In this document: positions 11,183 to 22,852 of the stretch, piece after piece
Layout of the letters: every line of letters begins with the position of its first letter
Position numbering within the stretch: the stretch's first letter is position 1
Translations under genes and position numbers: made by a program
NCBI GenBank assembly: GCA_030770535.1
Contig: JASVEC010000007.1
Location: 124,001 to 188,000 of the forward strand
Direction of reading: 5' to 3'
Length of the DNA: 64,000 nucleotides
Source of the DNA: Batkoa obscura
Lineage: Eukaryota; Entomophthoromycota; Entomophthoromycetes; Entomophthorales; Batkoaceae
Notes under the pieces: model-generated
What the model was told of the DNA's origin: nothing
The model's input: the letters and a program-made list of their open reading frames with translations, nothing else
The model's database searches: none

Positions 11183-11289
11183 TATGGGAGTGTTTTTTTT
11201 AACTTCATTATTTTTCCCACTTTTTAAGCGCTATTTAAAGCGGAAAAATTGTTAGTAAAATTCTTAAACACAGGAAATACATCCTCATA
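11183..11289 (-). repeat. MITE, TATGGGG family
   Basis: 107 bp, starting TATGGGAGTGTTTTTTTTAA and ending ACATCCTCATA; same orientation as its neighbours. Confidence 0.85.
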
Positions 11290-11704
11290 TGTAACTATAA
11301 TAATAATTTATTAGTTACTTTTTATCATGTTATAAGTGTATTTAATTATTATACTTTTTACATTGATCTTGTTTTTTATATTTACAGACTTTATATAGTC
11401 ACATTTCATATTAAGACCATTTTGAATTTATCAATCTAATTTTTTATTTGCTCTGCTTTTTAATAATCATATCTCATATGAGTATTAAAACTATTTTTCA
11501 TATATTAAGGAATTTTATAAAGCTTTCATCGGGTGAATAGTATTAATACAATTAGACATCAACTTAAATACCCTTAAGATAACCCTAAATGAATACTAAT
11601 ATAAATAAGTTTTAATAAAAAAAACTTATAATTCAAAGCCTTGAATATATAATCATGTCAATAAACAACTATTAATATCTCTTAATTTTTGACTCATAAG
11701 AACA

Positions 11705-11801
11705 TAAGGGGATGTTTTTTGGTTTCATTACTTCTTCCATCTTTTGAGCTCTATTTGAGCCGAAATTGTTAGTAAAATTCTTAAAAAAATACATCCCCAT
11801 A
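11705..11801 (-). repeat. MITE, TATGGGG family
   Basis: 97 bp, TAAGGGGATGTTTTTTGG to ACATCCCCATA; slightly shortened in the core (gccgaaattgttag). Confidence 0.8.
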
Positions 11802-12120
11802 ATCTATTGCCTATTTTAATTCATAGAACTTTATATAAATAAAATACCCATTTTAAATCAAGTATTAAGAGTAATTTTAATACATAATATCATTTTTTAA
11901 TATGATTCTTATAATTCTATAATTAATTAACAAATGTAAAATACTGAATTTATATACCATTTATCTTTTTTTACTTTTAAAAGAACTACATGAGCTGAGT
12001 ATAGTTTTCTTTTGCAGAGATAATATAAAAATATATTTAAAAGTAAAAATAAAATAAAATTAAATTAAATTAAATTAAAGAGGAAAAATTGAATCAAACT
12101 AAATCAAAAAAATACAACCA
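11802..12120. other. AT-rich spacer before the transposon
   Basis: No gene seen. A short aaatt repeat run (about 12051-12080) sits just before the transposon terminus. Confidence 0.5.
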
Positions 12121-12429
12121 TATGGGGTTGTCTGAATTAGTTTCATTATTTTATCCAATTTTAAAAAAATTTGTATTTTAAAAACTTCGCTTAAAATTCT
12201 ATAAAATCACATCTTTTATTAAAACAAAAGTACCCAAACACAGTTCTAAACCATTATATTATAGCTCATACTGTAAGTTAGTTGAATTTCTACTAGATCT
12301 TAAATACATGTTCTTATAAAGCTTAATTGAGAAATATTTATTATCAACTGCTTTATAACCAACATCGTAGATTTATTATCAAATAAATAAACTACTTTAA
12401 TGTTATAATTACATTATTAATATATTGCC

Positions 12430-12560
12430 AAGTTAATAAATAGCTGCATGGGAGGGAGTGGTCAGCCCCAAAACTATAATTGACCATCCCTATATAGTAC
12501 AAGTAATAATAGTTTTTACATATTATTACAGTTACTTGTTCTTTGACTATTTATTAACTT
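12430..12560. repeat. 131-bp fold-back structure nested in the transposon
   Basis: Perfect 14-bp inverted arms (AAGTTAATAAATAG at 12430-12443 and its complement at 12547-12560). Inside are two further imperfect palindromes: ACAAGTAA/TTACTTGT near 12500-12538, and GGGAGTGGTCA/TGACCATCCC near 12452-12493. It lies just after the transposase stop codon. It could be a 3' hairpin of the transposase mRNA or a separate tiny element inserted there. Confidence 0.5.
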
Positions 12561-12573
12561 AGCTACCAATAAC

Positions 12574-14277
12574 TTAAGTAATCCTAACATTTAACAATCT
12601 ATTTCTATCATTCAACAAACTACTTACTTGCTTAGTAAATATCGAAATTTTTAAATTCTCTGTTATCTTCGTAAGGTAAGCTGGGATCGATCTTTTAATT
12701 TTTCTGTTTTCTATAGACTCTATAACTTTAATTGGGACTATATCGCTTTTTTTTGATGTATCAGATACTGGATAACAATGTAGTTTATTGTTATGTTTAA
12801 TAAAATGTAAATACTTCTTAATGCCCTGCATCTCTATTATTCTTTTTGTATTTTTGTTTCTTTTATACTTTTTAAAAATTATATCTGTTTTCCCATTATT
12901 AACAGTCGAGTTATTAATTTTATTATGCTCACAAATAAAAGCCTCAAATCTTGAAATTAATTGATCGATATCTTCTATTTTACCTAACGCTTCAAAACTA
13001 CTTTTCCATTTTGAAAGGTTTCCAAAATGTCCATCAACTATACTTTTTCCATGATGCTCAGCAAAAAAATTAAGATTAACATTCAAACTACTATTTATTT
13101 TATGAATTTCTTTAAACATATAATGTAAGAACTCTTGGGATCTAAAATGATTTCCTGTATCTGCCCATATATTAATTTTTGTAAACTTTTTAAATAGAAG
13201 CTCTGTAGAGATTAAATCGATTAAACAATCTCCTGCATATGCTGAATCATGATTCAATATTTCAGATAAATAATCAAAGTAAACTTTGCCTATTGTTTTA
13301 TCATCTTTTAAATATAATACACCAAAGCCTAATACTGATATAGCTTGTTTATTATAATGATCTAGATTTATTGAATCTGGTCTTGTCCCTATTTCCATAT
13401 TTTGTTTAAAATCTAAAACTATTATACAACTTTTGTTATTTAATTTTTTGATAGTTTCATTAAATGTGTTTTTTTGAGTATCAACACAGAATTTATGTAA
13501 TTTGTATAATTTTTCTTCTTCGTTGAAAATTTCTTCTATCTCTGCTTTGTTTTTTGCTGTATTTATTTTATTTTCAAATAACTTTTTTCTAACTGTATAC
13601 TGGGTACATATATTACATAGATCCGTTTTTCTTGCTGGATTTTTGAAATTACTTGGTATATATTTAAAGAACGTTGACCTGGCTACTGCTTTATCTCTTA
13701 GATCATTCAAATATTTACTATATATCATTCTTCTACTTTTATTTAATATATATATATTATCTGATGAATATTTACTATCGTTATTTTTTTTATTAAATCT
13801 TGATGAAATAGTTGAATCATTTAGTAAATATTGTATGATAGTTTCAATTTGGTCATCTTTAATTTTTTTTGTATTTTTAATAATAGGTTTTAATGTTGAT
13901 ATTTTATTATTATTACTTGTTTTTGAATAATCATATTGATTTCTATTTATATTAAACCCAAAACTCTTACATTCATCAAAAGAATATACTGAAGCTATAG
14001 TTGATAATAACGCTACTTGCTGACTTTTGTTTCCTGTTTCCCTTAAAGCACTAATTTTATACATTACTTGATTAAGTTTATTATTATCGATAGTAAACTT
14101 TGATAATATATCTTTTCTTTGTTTTGTTTTATTATAAAATTCCATGAACCTTGGGTTGTTATAAGTAGCTCTTAAAATTGATGTAAACGAATTACAATGT
14201 TTATATTGTGTACTCCTCCCTATTGTATTGAAGTTTTCAAAAATTCCATTTCGAAGTTTAGTTATGAAAGTTTGCAT
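12574..14277 (-). CDS. Transposase-like protein, superfamily not recognised
   Basis: Uninterrupted frame of 567 residues inside the 2.47-kb element. Seen: a Cys pair (DLCNICTQY, about 218-226) followed by HKFC as a possible zinc site; then VLDFKQN (about 286), IWADTGNHFRS (about 373) and FFAEHHGKSIVDGHFG (about 405-420). The order of acidic residues suits an RNase H-fold DDE/D transposase, with Asp in VLDF, Asp in ADTG and a Glu 34 residues later in AEHHG, or the later Asp of VDGHFG. These assignments are inference from spacing. N- and C-terminal regions are Lys/Asn-rich. I could not match it confidently to Tc1/mariner, hAT, Mutator, KDZ or other named groups. It is codon-poor in GC like its surroundings, so composition does not mark it as a recent arrival. 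Confidence 0.65.
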   Translation of the reverse strand: MQTFITKLRNGIFENFNTIGRSTQYKHCNSFTSILRATYNNPRFMEFYNKTKQRKDILSKFTIDNNKLNQVMYKISALRETGNKSQQVALLSTIASVYSFDECKSFGFNINRNQYDYSKTSNNNKISTLKPIIKNTKKIKDDQIETIIQYLLNDSTISSRFNKKNNDSKYSSDNIYILNKSRRMIYSKYLNDLRDKAVARSTFFKYIPSNFKNPARKTDLCNICTQYTVRKKLFENKINTAKNKAEIEEIFNEEEKLYKLHKFCVDTQKNTFNETIKKLNNKSCIIVLDFKQNMEIGTRPDSINLDHYNKQAISVLGFGVLYLKDDKTIGKVYFDYLSEILNHDSAYAGDCLIDLISTELLFKKFTKINIWADTGNHFRSQEFLHYMFKEIHKINSSLNVNLNFFAEHHGKSIVDGHFGNLSKWKSSFEALGKIEDIDQLISRFEAFICEHNKINNSTVNNGKTDIIFKKYKRNKNTKRIIEMQGIKKYLHFIKHNNKLHCYPVSDTSKKSDIVPIKVIESIENRKIKRSIPAYLTKITENLKISIFTKQVSSLLNDRNRLLNVRIT

Positions 14278-14590
14278 TTTATTTTTATTTCAACAAAAAA
14301 TAAAGTCAAATAAAGTCAAATAACTGTGTTTATATAATTATGTATTTATATAATTATATAATCATATAGTTATATATTATATATCTGTTAAATATCTAAC
14401 AGAACTAACATAAAATATATAGTTAGGAAAATTAGCTATTTAAGAAAAGGAAACAATTAAAATAAGTTTTAAATAGAGACATTTAATTTTAGGCTTTTTA
14501 GATTTAACCGTTATATTGAACACAAACTTAAAATTTTAAATTTGGATTAATTTCTAAGTAGATTCTGAAACCAATTAGGACAGCCCCATA

Positions 14591-15036
14591 TATAGTATTT
14601 AAAACAGCATATAGTCTAATATTCAAAAATAATAGTAGTAGAAAATTGAAAACTAGATACTCCTTTTTTAATCACGGATGTCACATTAAATATAGCTTTA
14701 CTATAATCTTAATTGTATAATAAAATCAAAAAATTCAAGTACCTATAACAACTAAATTTTGTTTTTGTATCCTTAATATATTAAATGTATAATACTTTAT
14801 TAAACTTTAATGTAAAGTATAAACTTTCAATTAAATTGTCATCAAACTTTTTATACAGCTAAATCCCATGCTAACAAGAAATTTTCAATTCTTGCCCAAT
14901 GCTTAGCAATTCGCAGACATTTTACCAAAATCAATTTAATTTGCTGTTTTTGCTAAGTGAGCCATGCAAAACTTTAAAATAATCAATAATTAGTTAGGTT
15001 ATTTCGTTTTCTTTTTAAAAGGCAGTTTACGGAGAA
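14591..15036. other. Spacer and 5' region of RPB2
   Basis: AT-rich, no gene. The segment from about 14840 is less AT-rich (cccatgctaacaagaa, cttgcccaatgcttagc) and presumably holds the RPB2 promoter and leader. Confidence 0.45.
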
Positions 15037-18000
15037 AGTAACTATCCAGCTTATAAAAAAAAATGAAAACTAAGTTCTTTTAGTGTCAAGCCCGGAGAAC
15101 GATTATTTAAATAATGAAGCCGAAGACTCATTCGGTGAAAATGATTCTTTTGGAGAAGAAGAAGGAATGGATGAAATGGTAGAAACTTACAACGAAGATA
15201 TTGAAGAGTTAGAGGAGTTAGAAGAAGATGAAGGTGATGAACTCTTTTATGAGCATGAAGGAAGGATCTTTAATGTTATCGGTTTAAATCCTGAAGAAAA
15301 TGATGATTCAGGAGTTCATCCAGGTTATGAGATTCAGTTTCCACCCGAATCTTTGCCTATCGAAGGTGATAAAGAAATTGATCAAGAAGATGCATGGAGA
15401 ATTATCACTTCTTTTTTTGAAGAAAAGGGTCTTGTTCGACAACAATTGGATTCTTTTGATGATTTTGTTAATAAAATTATTCCGGATATTGTATGTGGTT
15501 CAGCCCCAATTATCCTTCAAACAACTACTCATAATAAATCAGCAGATAAGGATATGCTTAAAAGATTCAGGGTCATTTTTAATAATATTTCTCTATCTCC
15601 AACAACTGCCACAGAAGCAGATGGTGGTAATTTAGATATGACACCTCATGATGCTAGGTTGAGGAATATGACTTATTGTGCTCCTCTTTTCGCAGATGTA
15701 ATAAAATCTGTATCTTATGCTGATCCTCAAGATAAAGACAACATTGACGTTACCAATCCCAATGATTATAAAATGTTGGAAGGTATGATTGATGACGAAG
15801 AAGAAATAACTAGAGTACGTTTGGGAAATGTACCAGTAATGGTTCGCTCTTCTTATTGTATTTTAAAGAATGTACCTGAAGATGCAGTTTATAAAACATC
15901 AGAATGTAAATATGATCAAGGTGGTTATTTTATTATCAATGGGTCTGAAAAGGTACTTATTGCACAGGAAAGAATGGCTGGTAATGAAGTTTATGTCTTT
16001 AAAAAAGCAATGCCAAACAAATATTCCTTTACTTGTGAAATTCGCTCTGTCCCTGTTGAAGGTAATAGGAAACCTAGTGCTATTATGTTAAAAATGCTAG
16101 CACGTAGTGAAGATAAAGAATCAAGTGGTCAACCTATACATGTAACTATTCCTTATATTAAATCAGATATTCCGGTCATTGTTCTTTTCCGTGCATTAGG
16201 AATTGGAAGTGATAAAGATATTATTGATCTCATATGTCCAGATTATAATGATGAAGCTATGATGGATTTAATTAAACCTTGCCTTGAAGAAGCAATTGAT
16301 ATTGAAGATGAATCACTTGCATTATTATATATTGGTAGACGTGGTAGCTCTGAAGAAAAGAGTTCACCAAAGACTATATCTTATTGTAGAAACATCCTTA
16401 ATACAGAAGTATTTCCACATGTATCTTCTATGGGGGAAGCTAATTTCAAAAAAGCACAATTCCTTGGATATATGTTGCATCGTTTACTTTCAGCTTGCTT
16501 AGAAAGAAGAGAACTTGATGATCGTGATCATTATGGTAGAAAAAGAATGGATATGGCAGGTCCATTATTAGCTAATTTATTTAAAATGCTATTTTTAAAA
16601 TTTACTAAAGATGTCACAAGATACATACAAAAATGTATTGATAATAAAACAAAAAATTTTAACATTAGTCTTGCTATTAAATCCACTATCCTTACTAATG
16701 GCCTTAAATACTCTTTAGCTACAGGTAATTGGGGTGATCAACAAAAAGCAATGTCTTCAAAAGCAGGTGTCTCACAGGTTCTTAATAGATATACTTTTGC
16801 ATCAACACTTTCTCATTTAAGGCGTTGTAATACACCAATTGGGAGAGATGGGAAGATTGCTAAACCCCGTCAATTACATAATACTCATTGGGGTATGGTT
16901 TGTCCTGCAGAAACACCAGAAGGACAAGCTTGTGGTTTAGTTAAAAATTTATCACTAATGGCTTATGTTACTGTTGGTACTAATGATGTTTCAATTAAAC
17001 GATTCCTTAAAGAATATATGGAAGATGCTAAAAGAGAAAAAGAACATGGGCCTAAATTAGTACCAAATCCAGAATCTGTTCCAGGATACAAAGCAGATGG
17101 TCAAAGAGATGCTATGGTTTATCAACCAACTAGAGTATTTTTAGATGGTGCTATTGTTGGTGTAATCCATACACCTTTACAGCTTGTTTATAACCTTAGG
17201 AGATTGAGAAGGCATTACGATTTAGCACCAGAAATTGGTATTGTTTGGGATATCCGTGAACAAGAGATAAGGTTATATACTGATTCAGGTCGCGTAACTC
17301 GACCATTATTTATTGTTCGTCATAATCAATTATTAGTAAAGAAAAGGCATATCGAATATTTAGGTAAGATGGGTACACCCTTATTCCCAGATGAAGTGTT
17401 CGGTTTTAGTCATTATGTAAAAAGTGGTCTAATGGAGTTTATTGATGCTGAAGAAGAAGAATCTGCTCTTATTTCAATGACACTTGAAGATTTACTTGAT
17501 GTTGATGATCATTATCAAAAATTTGGTCCAGGTCCAGAGCCTGTTTCAGATGATGAAGGGGATGATGGTAAAGATCAAGAGCCAAAGGATATGACAGCTA
17601 CCGTTAAATCTAGTCAAAAATATTATTCACATCATTGGACTCATTGCGAAGTTCATCCATCCATGATTTTAGGTATTTGTGCTACTATTGTACCTTTCCC
17701 AGATCATAATCAATCGCCACGTAATACTTATCAATCTGCTATGGGTAAACAAGCTATGGGAGTTTACCTTACAAATTATCAGCTTAGAATGGATACACTT
17801 GCTAATATCCTTTATTATCCACAAAAACCATTGGTAGCTACTCGTGGTATGGAATATTTACGATTTAGAGAACTTCCAGCTGGACAGAATGCTATTGTAG
17901 CCATTTTATGTTATTCAGGTTATAATCAAGAAGATTCTGTTATTATGAATCAAAGTTCTATTGATCGTGGTTTGTTCCGTTCACTTTATTTCCGTACTTA

Positions 18001-19185
18001 TATGGATCAAGAAAAGAAACAAGGTTTGTTTGACACAGAGTCCTTTGAAAAACCATCTAGAGATAATACTTTACGTTTAAAACACGGTACTTATGAAAAA
18101 TTAGAAGATGATGGTTTGATTGCACCTGGTACTAGAGTAGTTGGCAGTGATATCATTATTGGAAAAACCTGTCCAGTACCCCCAGATAGTGAAGAACTTG
18201 GGCAACGTACACAAACCCATACAAAGAGAGATGCAAGTACTCCACTTAAAAGCACTGAAAATGGTATTGTTGATCGAGTTATGCTTTCGGTTAATGCAGA
18301 AGGTATGAGATTTTCTAAAGTTAGAGTACGTTCTACTAGAGTACCTCAAATTGGTGATAAATTTGCTTCTCGACATGGACAAAAAGGTACCATTGGTATT
18401 ACTTATCGTCATGAAGATATGCCTTTTTCACGTGAAGGTATTGTGCCCGATTTAATTATTAATCCACATGCTATTCCATCTCGTATGACCATTGGTCATA
18501 TGGTAGAATGTTTAATGGGTAAAGTAGCTACTTTAAGTGGTAGTGAAGGAGATGCTACCCCTTTTACAGAAGTTACAGTAGAAGGTATATCTAAAACATT
18601 AGAAGCTCATGGATATCAAAAGCGTGGATTTGAAGTTATGTATAGTGGTATGACAGGTCAAAAATTAACAGCTCAAGTTTATCTTGGACCCACTTATTAT
18701 CAGCGTCTTAAACATATGGTGGATGATAAAATTCATTCACGTGCTCGTGGACCTGTACAAATTTTAACACGTCAACCAGTAGAAGGTCGATCAAGAGATG
18801 GTGGTTTACGTTTTGGTGAGATGGAACGTGATTGTATGATTTCACATGGGGCAGCTAATTTCCTTAAGGTAAAGATCTTGTTTTTTTGTCAAAATACAAC
18901 TTAATGACTTTTTTTAGGAACGTTTGTTTGATTCTTCAGATGCTTATAGAGTACATGTTTGTGATTTATGTGGTTTAATGATCATTGCTAATTTAACTAA
19001 AAATTCATTTGAATGTAAATCATGTCGTAACCGTACTCAGGTAAGATTTAAAATCCAAAATATCAAATATTTTTATTTATTACTTATTATTTTAGGTATC
19101 TCAAATTTATCTTCCATATGCATGTAAGCTTCTTTTCCAAGAACTTATGGCTATGAATATTGCACCACGATTAATGGTTCTTTAA
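15037..19185 (+). CDS. RPB2: RNA polymerase II second-largest subunit
   Basis: About 1332 residues. Exons: 15037 (first base of the start codon), 15084-18868, 18918-19040, 19096-19185. There is no ATG at the head of the main exon: its frame opens with GTG in the acceptor. An intron 15038-15083 (gtaact to ttttag) joins A from GGAGAAA to TG, giving ATG TCA AGC. Family signatures: [34 protein letters not shown] (catalytic-centre Asp), [32 protein letters not shown], and the C-terminal clamp zinc finger CDLCG...CKSCR in exon 3. It forms the cleft and half of the active centre of Pol II in the nucleus. Unusual is an acidic N-terminal extension of about 100 residues rich in Glu/Asp, absent from yeast Rpb2 (1224 residues). 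Identification is certain; the start is inferred. Confidence 0.93.
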
Positions 19186-19358
19186 ATATAAATCAAAGTT
19201 TAAAGGAGTTGGTTATTATAAATGATATTTTATGTTACTTTTATCAATAAAAATAAAATCTTTTTTTATTTAGATTTTTATATTATTTGTAATAAAATTA
19301 ATAAAATGCAAAAGTAAAATTGATATTTTAATATTTGATAAATCTTTTAATCAATAAA

Positions 19359-22132
19359 TCATTGAAATCCATTTTCCTTTAACCAAATTTCCAAATCCTT
19401 ATTAGCCTTAGTTACAAAAGTAGAATTAATCTTTACTTGTTCTATGGTATTATTAAGTGCCATTTTGTAAGCACTAATATCTCTTCCTTCAAAGAACTTT
19501 TCAATATCCTTCAATTCTTCTTTACTCGTCAATAATCCAGCAGTTGATTTAATGATATTACCTAAAGTGGATACATTTTGTTTGTATCTAGCTTCAAATA
19601 AATTCCAGTTTTGTTTCACAAATTTCCAAGTATCTTCACGTGCCTTAGAATTAATTGCTAATGCTGATATTAAAGTTAATGTGTCTTGTGGACGCACTGC
19701 ATTACAAATTGAGTAGTTTAAACTTGTTTGAATCAAATTTTTATTGCTTGTAGAACCTAAAGCAACTAATGCTTTTAATTTTTGATCCATTGTTTTTTCA
19801 ATTTCAAACTTAGTTCGAATTTCTTGATACTCTTTCTCATCCCCAAACCGGATAGCTATTTTTAATAATAATGGTTTTAAATCTTTAGCTACACTGGGAT
19901 TTTGATTTTGTATGAGTTGATGATATAAAGTTAAAAGAGAATCAATGTATTCTTTGTTAGCAGATTTAGAAAAATTGGAAATGGCAGTGACTCTTAATGT
20001 GGATAACAAGGGATTTTCAGAGGGTTCGCTATTAAAACCAAGTTTTTCAGCCCATGGTTGGAATATAGAAGCAATTAATTTATTTAAACCATTCTGTACC
20101 TCAACTGAAGATTTATAAAATAAAGAAGATATATTATTTAAACTAATAGCTACTTGTTCTAATACTCTATATTATTAACAAAAATAGATTAATCTATATT
20201 AATAAGAATAAAATAATAATAAACACTTACAATGGATTCTTTTCATTTTTGAATTTAAATATGAAATTTAAATAAAATGTAATACTTGAATGTCCAGAAA
20301 TAGCTGTATGGTAAACATCAGATAATAAACCTATTTTATCTGAATCTGTTAAAGAATTTCCAAATTCAATTTGTTTGCCTAAATCTAACAAACATTGCTC
20401 ATCATAACATACTCTGTAAACACCAATAGAATTAATATTAAACTTAATAAATTGATCTAATTGGATATCTAAAATCATTTGTTTCTCATTTAATACTTCA
20501 ATTGAGTTTGTTTGATTTAATAATAAGGGTATCCACCAAAGTGTAGTTGTATCTTTATCTTTAGTATCATTGTTGGAATAAAACCTACTTTGCTCAATTA
20601 ATAATTGATTGTTATTATGACGTTTGACTGATAATAATGGATATCCAGCTACATTAGTCCATAAATCCATAAACTCTGATACTGGTTTATTAGAAGCTTG
20701 TTCTAGACATTGCCATAACTCACTAGTAGTTGCATTTGAATATTGATATTTATCAAGATAAACTCTTATTCCTTCAAAAAACTTATCCTCACCAAGATAG
20801 GAAAATAACATTCTCAAAATAGAAGCTCCTTTAGAATAGGAAATAGCATCGAATATTTGCCCAATTTGTTTAGGATCATTGACTGGTACTTGTATAGGAT
20901 GAGAGGATTTTAAACTATCTAATTTTAATGCTCTTTGATAATCATCCATAACAAAATCAGTCCAAGCATCCCATTCTGGAAATAGTTTATCCACTGCATA
21001 ACTAGCAATATATGTTGCAAATCCTTCTTTTAACCAAAGTTGAGACCACCATTCTAAGGCCACTAAATTACCAAACCATTGATGAGCTAACTCGTGAGCT
21101 ACTATGTTAGCTATCTTTTGGCAACGATCAAATGAACTTATTCCTTCTTCATATAATAAACATACTGTACGAAAGGTAACTAAGCCCCAATTTTCCATAG
21201 CTCCAATGTTAAAATCAGGTATAGCTATTAAATCTAATTTTGATATTGGATAGGGTTGGCCAAACAATTTATAGTATAAATCCATAGATTTACAAGCTAC
21301 ATTTAAAGCAAATTTACCAAGGTGGGCACTACCGCGGATAGCATATACCCGGGTTAAGATATTTTGTTCTTTTGTTCGATCTTCGATATAATCAAAATCA
21401 CCAACTGCAAAAGCAATTAACTAACAAAAAAGAAAATGTTTAAAGAGATAATAATAATAATAATAAACTTACATAAGTTGACATATTTGGTGTAGTTTCA
21501 AAAGTAACTTCATTAAATTTAATACCATTGATATCAATTTCTTTTTGTGATTTTATGGAGGTATTAGATAACGCTGTTAACTCTTTTTTAACAATTAATT
21601 TAATGTCAAAAGTAGCTCTTAAAGCAGGCTGAAAATAAGTAGAAAATAAATAAATGAATAGAGAACAATAATAAAATCGGTTTACCTCATCCCAACAAGG
21701 AAAAGCTTGTCTAGCATCACTTGGCTCAAAATGAGTTGAAGCCATAAATGCCTCTTTACCTTCTAAACTTTCATAGCTTGAAGCATAAAAACCAGTCATA
21801 GCTCGATTTAATATACCACTAAATCTTAACTCTAAAATCATATTTTTTCCTTGTTTTAAATTTTCACTTAATTTTAAAGAGCAAGTTTGTTCCTCCGTAT
21901 CATAATTGATAGAGGTTACTTTAATTGTTGAGAGTGTACTATCTTCATGTAAATTAGCTTCTTGAATCACAAGATGTTTGGTATTGAATTTGATGATATC
22001 AATGGATTCATTAATAACTAAATTGATTTTAATTAAACCGTTAAAACTAAAATTATCAATATCAGTATGAAGAGTTAAATTATAATGAGTAGGTTTAACA
22101 CTTGTTGGTAATAAATTGGGTTGATCTTGCAT
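19359..22132 (-). CDS. M1 family zinc aminopeptidase 1 (Ape2/puromycin-sensitive type)
   Basis: Four exons on the minus strand: 22132-21686, 21628-21473, 21420-20231, 20166-19359; all junctions keep frame, giving 866 residues, the usual length for yeast Ape2/Aap1. Motifs: GAMENWGL exopeptidase box, zinc site HELAHQWFGN (about residue 310) with the second Glu in WLKEGFATY, and the C-terminal ERAP1-like helical domain. No signal peptide, so probably cytosolic. It trims N-terminal residues from peptides. It is a paralogue of the gene at 27711-30461 with identical exon lengths for exons 1-3. 20225-20845 and 20968-21089 are almost identical to that paralogue, the rest clearly diverged. Confidence 0.92.
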
Positions 22133-22852
22133 TTCTGTAATATTTTATATTATTTATATAAAAAATAGTTGAGATAATTGAATTTATTTCTTGAAATCTA
22201 AAATAATTGATATGTCACATCAAGAATTATTAATTGAATATTTATTGAAAATGACATCATCTAAAAATAATTGATTTAAATTAAGGTTATACTTTTTTAT
22301 TGTATTTTATGTATATTAAAACAAATAAATTATTTTATGGAATTATAGTATAGATATAAATAATATATAGATAGTAAAATTTTATTTATGAAATTTTAAC
22401 TTATTTAAATAATTTTGACTTAATATTAAAATAAGTTATTTCTTTAAAATTTAGTTCATATCTGGAATGCTATCTAAGCCATTAAAAACATTATTACAAA
22501 TAAGTTGAGTTTTTATAAGTGTCAACCTAAATATAATCAAACAATCAAATTTGGAATTTTGGTAAATTTAAAGTTTTATTCTATGCTATTTCGAGTATTC
22601 TATGAAATTCGATTTAACAATATTAAAATTTTAAAGTTATACAAAACTATAATATCAAAATCAAATCACTTTTTATAAATAGCTAGATATTTTTTATTAC
22701 CACTAAATAACAAATGCAACTTGTCAATCTCCATAGAAATGGACTAAAAGGGGTGAAAATCTCACTATTCAAAACAATCAAAAAAAATAGCTATATAAAA
22801 TATCAAAAATCAAAATATAAAACTAATAAATATTAATTTAATTTAAAAGAAA
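22133..22852. other. Divergent promoter region, aminopeptidase 1 / GDSL gene
   Basis: 720 bp of AT-rich DNA between divergent starts. No other gene seen. Confidence 0.5.
22816..22822 (+). promoter_or_regulatory. Candidate TATA box of the GDSL-like gene
   Basis: TATAAAA 31-37 bases before the ATG at 22853. Low specificity in such AT-rich DNA. Confidence 0.3.

Larger units (their letters stand above)
12121..14590 (-). mobile_element. 2.47-kb DNA transposon with terminal inverted repeats
   Basis: Bounded on the left by TATGGGGTTGTCTGAATTAG (12121) and on the right by the complement of TATGGGGCTGTCCTAATTGG (ending 14590). The first 26 bases of the two ends match at about 22 positions (both continue into TTTCA). 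A TA at each border fits a TA target duplication. It holds one long minus-strand frame (12574-14277). The left 40-50 bp also resemble one end of the short MITEs (TTTCATTAyTTTwTCCA), so this is a plausible parent or close relative of that family. The frame is intact and both ends are present; activity is not shown. Confidence 0.75.

Noticed and set aside
10614-11801. Regularly recurring short repeats resembling a CRISPR array
   Set aside because: Each unit is a full 100-bp element with its own inverted ends, spacing is irregular and copies occur singly elsewhere in both orientations; the genome is eukaryotic.
13502-13930. 142-residue hydrophobic frame opposite the transposase
   Set aside because: It is an antisense shadow caused by Lys/Asn-rich codons of the transposase, with no independent signal.
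12574-14277. Assigning the transposase to Tc1/mariner on the basis of the TA border and acidic spacing
   Set aside because: The surrounding motifs (ADTGNHFR, HGKSIVDGHFG) are not those of that superfamily, so the assignment is left open.
15083-15085. GTG as the RPB2 start codon
   Set aside because: GTG starts are not expected in nuclear fungal genes, and the G belongs to a splice acceptor. A split ATG across a short intron fits better.
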